A stretch of 64,000 nt of DNA from Acanthornis magna. Taxonomy: Eukaryota > Chordata > Aves > Passeriformes > Acanthizidae. The stretch spans positions 2,666,001-2,730,000 of the forward strand of contig JAWUZG010000005.1 in the NCBI GenBank assembly GCA_036785705.1. The letters are read 5' to 3'. Positions 62,061-64,000 of this stretch are shown piece by piece. Under the pieces are notes generated by a model. It saw nothing but the letters and a program-made list of their open reading frames with translations. It was not told where the DNA came from and made no database searches. Each line of letters starts with the position of its first letter. Position 1 is the stretch's first letter. The translations under genes were made by a program, and so were the position numbers.

Positions 62061-64000
62061 CATGCTTGCTTTAAGCATGTAAGTACAGCTGATGTGCCCA
62101 AAGATAAATATGTGCTTAAGAATTTTGCAGTACCCAAGGCCAAGTAGATTCCTCTGGTAGGGGATATATCAAGCAGAGTTAGAGGAGGAAAATCCTTTTT
62201 TATTGCACTGTCCTTCTCCACTGTCCCTCACACCAAGCCTGCTAGGAAGGAGGGACTATTTTCAGCAGCAGGTAAGTAAACAACTAAATCTTTCTTCATC
62301 TTGTGTAGCAAAACTAATTTCTCAATGGAAATAATTTTTTTGATTGCTGATGTTGGGTTCTCCAGATTAGTGAATTTTTTTTCGTTATTCTACTTTTAAA
62401 AATCGATTTGAGGTATGGCTGGATTTATTTTTCAAGACAAAATGTTTGCCTTTCCCTCCCTGCCACCTCCAGAGTAGGGCTTTCCAGATTTCCTCATAGG
62501 GAGAGTTTGATCCCCTTAGATCTAATCTTGAACCAAAGTGCACTTACCAGCTCAAGTCAGAAAAGGAATTAAAAAAGCTGTTTGTGTCAATGGCCTGTCT
62601 TCCTACCGCTCATAGGCTTGGACACAGTGGCCTGCTTAGATGCATGGCTTGGGATTTCAGCAGTGACTTGGAAGGACCAGCTTGTGCCATCGTGGGCTCC
62701 TGTGAGGCAAGATAGAGTAATCCTGATGAAGGGGGGATTTGGATGTGTGGAACATCTTGCTGAGGAGAACCCGACTTCTCACAGGGCTTTGTTTTGGAAA
62801 GGCTTGCTCACAACAAGCCCCCAGTGAGAGAGCCCTAGGCTGCACCCTGGCTTGGTTAAAACCCTTCCTGAAACAGATGGAGATGCTGTTCATGAGTTCA
62901 AGTGTCCCTGCTCCGTAACTGTGTGGGGAGGTGGGCATGGAAACCGTGAGATCCAGCTCTGTGAGAGCAATCCATTCACAGCTTGTGGCTGTCTTTGTGG
63001 CCCTGGGCTGGGCTTTTTTTGCTGTAGGGTCAAAGAAAATCTCAAGTCTGCATCTAAACCAGACATGCCCTCTTTATCTTAGTGTGATTTGAGGTGATAA
63101 AAACTACCTTTTGGAAGTTTAAAGCGAGAGAAAAGTAGGGAGCATTTATCAGCAGAACCCTTTGTAACACAAAGCAATATTTAAACTTGGGCTCAATATT
63201 CAAAGCTGAATGGCTCATCCCTTTCTAAGTGATGCCAGCACACAGGTAGGATGCATTTCCACACATTTCTGGGGGGAAGATAAAGCCCAGGGAGACTCAA
63301 AGATTCGGAGAAACTGTTAGCAAAGGTATTTATTTATGTTCTCTTTATCTTACACATTTAGGACCCTCTTTGGAGATAACTAAAGTGTCATTTCTTGTTC
63401 CTGGCCTCTTCTCAGTGTATAGGAACACACAGGTGGGCCAGGGTGGCAGGCATGCCCCATGAAATCCTCTGGGTAGCTGTAGCTTTACCTTGGGTATCTA
63501 TACATATTCCATTGAATAAGGAGCTTCAGAAGAGCTAGAAGTACCAAATTCATACCCTAGATGTCAGTAAAAGAAAAAAACATTAAAACCCATTAAAAAT
63601 AATTTTATAAAAGTCTGTGAATCAAGCAATGGGTTAGCCAGTTATTCATAAGATAATTCCCTATATGGACTGACAGTTGGAATCCCAAGTTTCAGCTCAA
63701 TCAAATTTACACAGCCCAAGTTATAACCTCTTCAAGATGGGGATTGTAACAGGAGCACTGACAGACCATAACTACTGTGCCTCTTTAGTAACAAAAGCTC
63801 AGCTACCTCACTGTGCCGTGGCTGCTGGTGGTGCAATAATTAAGACTGTATGGATTTGCATTATAGGTCAGGTTCTGGGAGGTTTTAAATGTACATAGTT
63901 CTAATCATGTTAGCTTGAAACGTAGCATAGAAATGCTCAGGGGCAGGTTACATGTTTACTTATAACAAGATATATAAATATTAAACCTACAATATGGCAA
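62061..64000. other. Unannotated tract
   Basis: No gene supported. A very strong plus-strand donor-like sequence (CAGCAG followed by GTAAGTAAAC) occurs at 62272, but no convincing acceptor precedes it. The rest has short frames and no recognised repeats. Confidence 0.45.

Overview
This is vertebrate nuclear DNA, most likely from a bird and possibly a songbird. Two fragments of CR1 retrotransposon (1803-2136 and about 43545-44005, both reversed) have the avian 3' end and, in the second, the recognisable C-terminal reading frame of the CR1 polymerase. Interspersed repeats are otherwise sparse. Most of the window is AT-rich, with a few short CpG-rich islands. Nothing looks bacterial, and I see no operon, CRISPR array, phage or retroviral gene set, rRNA or tRNA.

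I cannot recognise any complete protein-coding gene. The window reads as intergenic or intronic DNA around promoter-like islands. From left to right: a CpG island (about 800-1480) with a GC box, an RFX X-box-like site and a 20-bp tandem repeat; CR1 fragment 1; a long plain AT-rich tract; a possible plus-strand transcription unit, with short exon-like segments at 12225-12265 and 16949-17015 and a possible terminal exon at 18554-18778; another plain tract; a stretch (about 28.75-36.6 kb) whose minus strand holds many broken, protein-like reading blocks, possibly a decayed gene; a perfect 34-bp hairpin at 35459-35534; CR1 fragment 2 directly beside a second CpG island (about 44010-44580); tracts with the look of conserved regulatory DNA (about 40.17-40.3, 45.0-46.0, 57.1-57.9, 58.4-58.6 and 60.2-62.1 kb); a third CpG island (about 56600-57060) with a candidate minus-strand exon just downstream (55750-55821); and a short GC-rich patch with a 19-bp hairpin (60104-60167).

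The islands, low repeat content and several homeobox/POU/Onecut-like motifs suggest the regulatory surroundings of a developmental gene. That is inference, because I cannot name the locus. The most notable structure is the perfect hairpin at 35.46 kb, which on the minus strand sits directly after a consensus splice donor. No new multi-gene system is evident.
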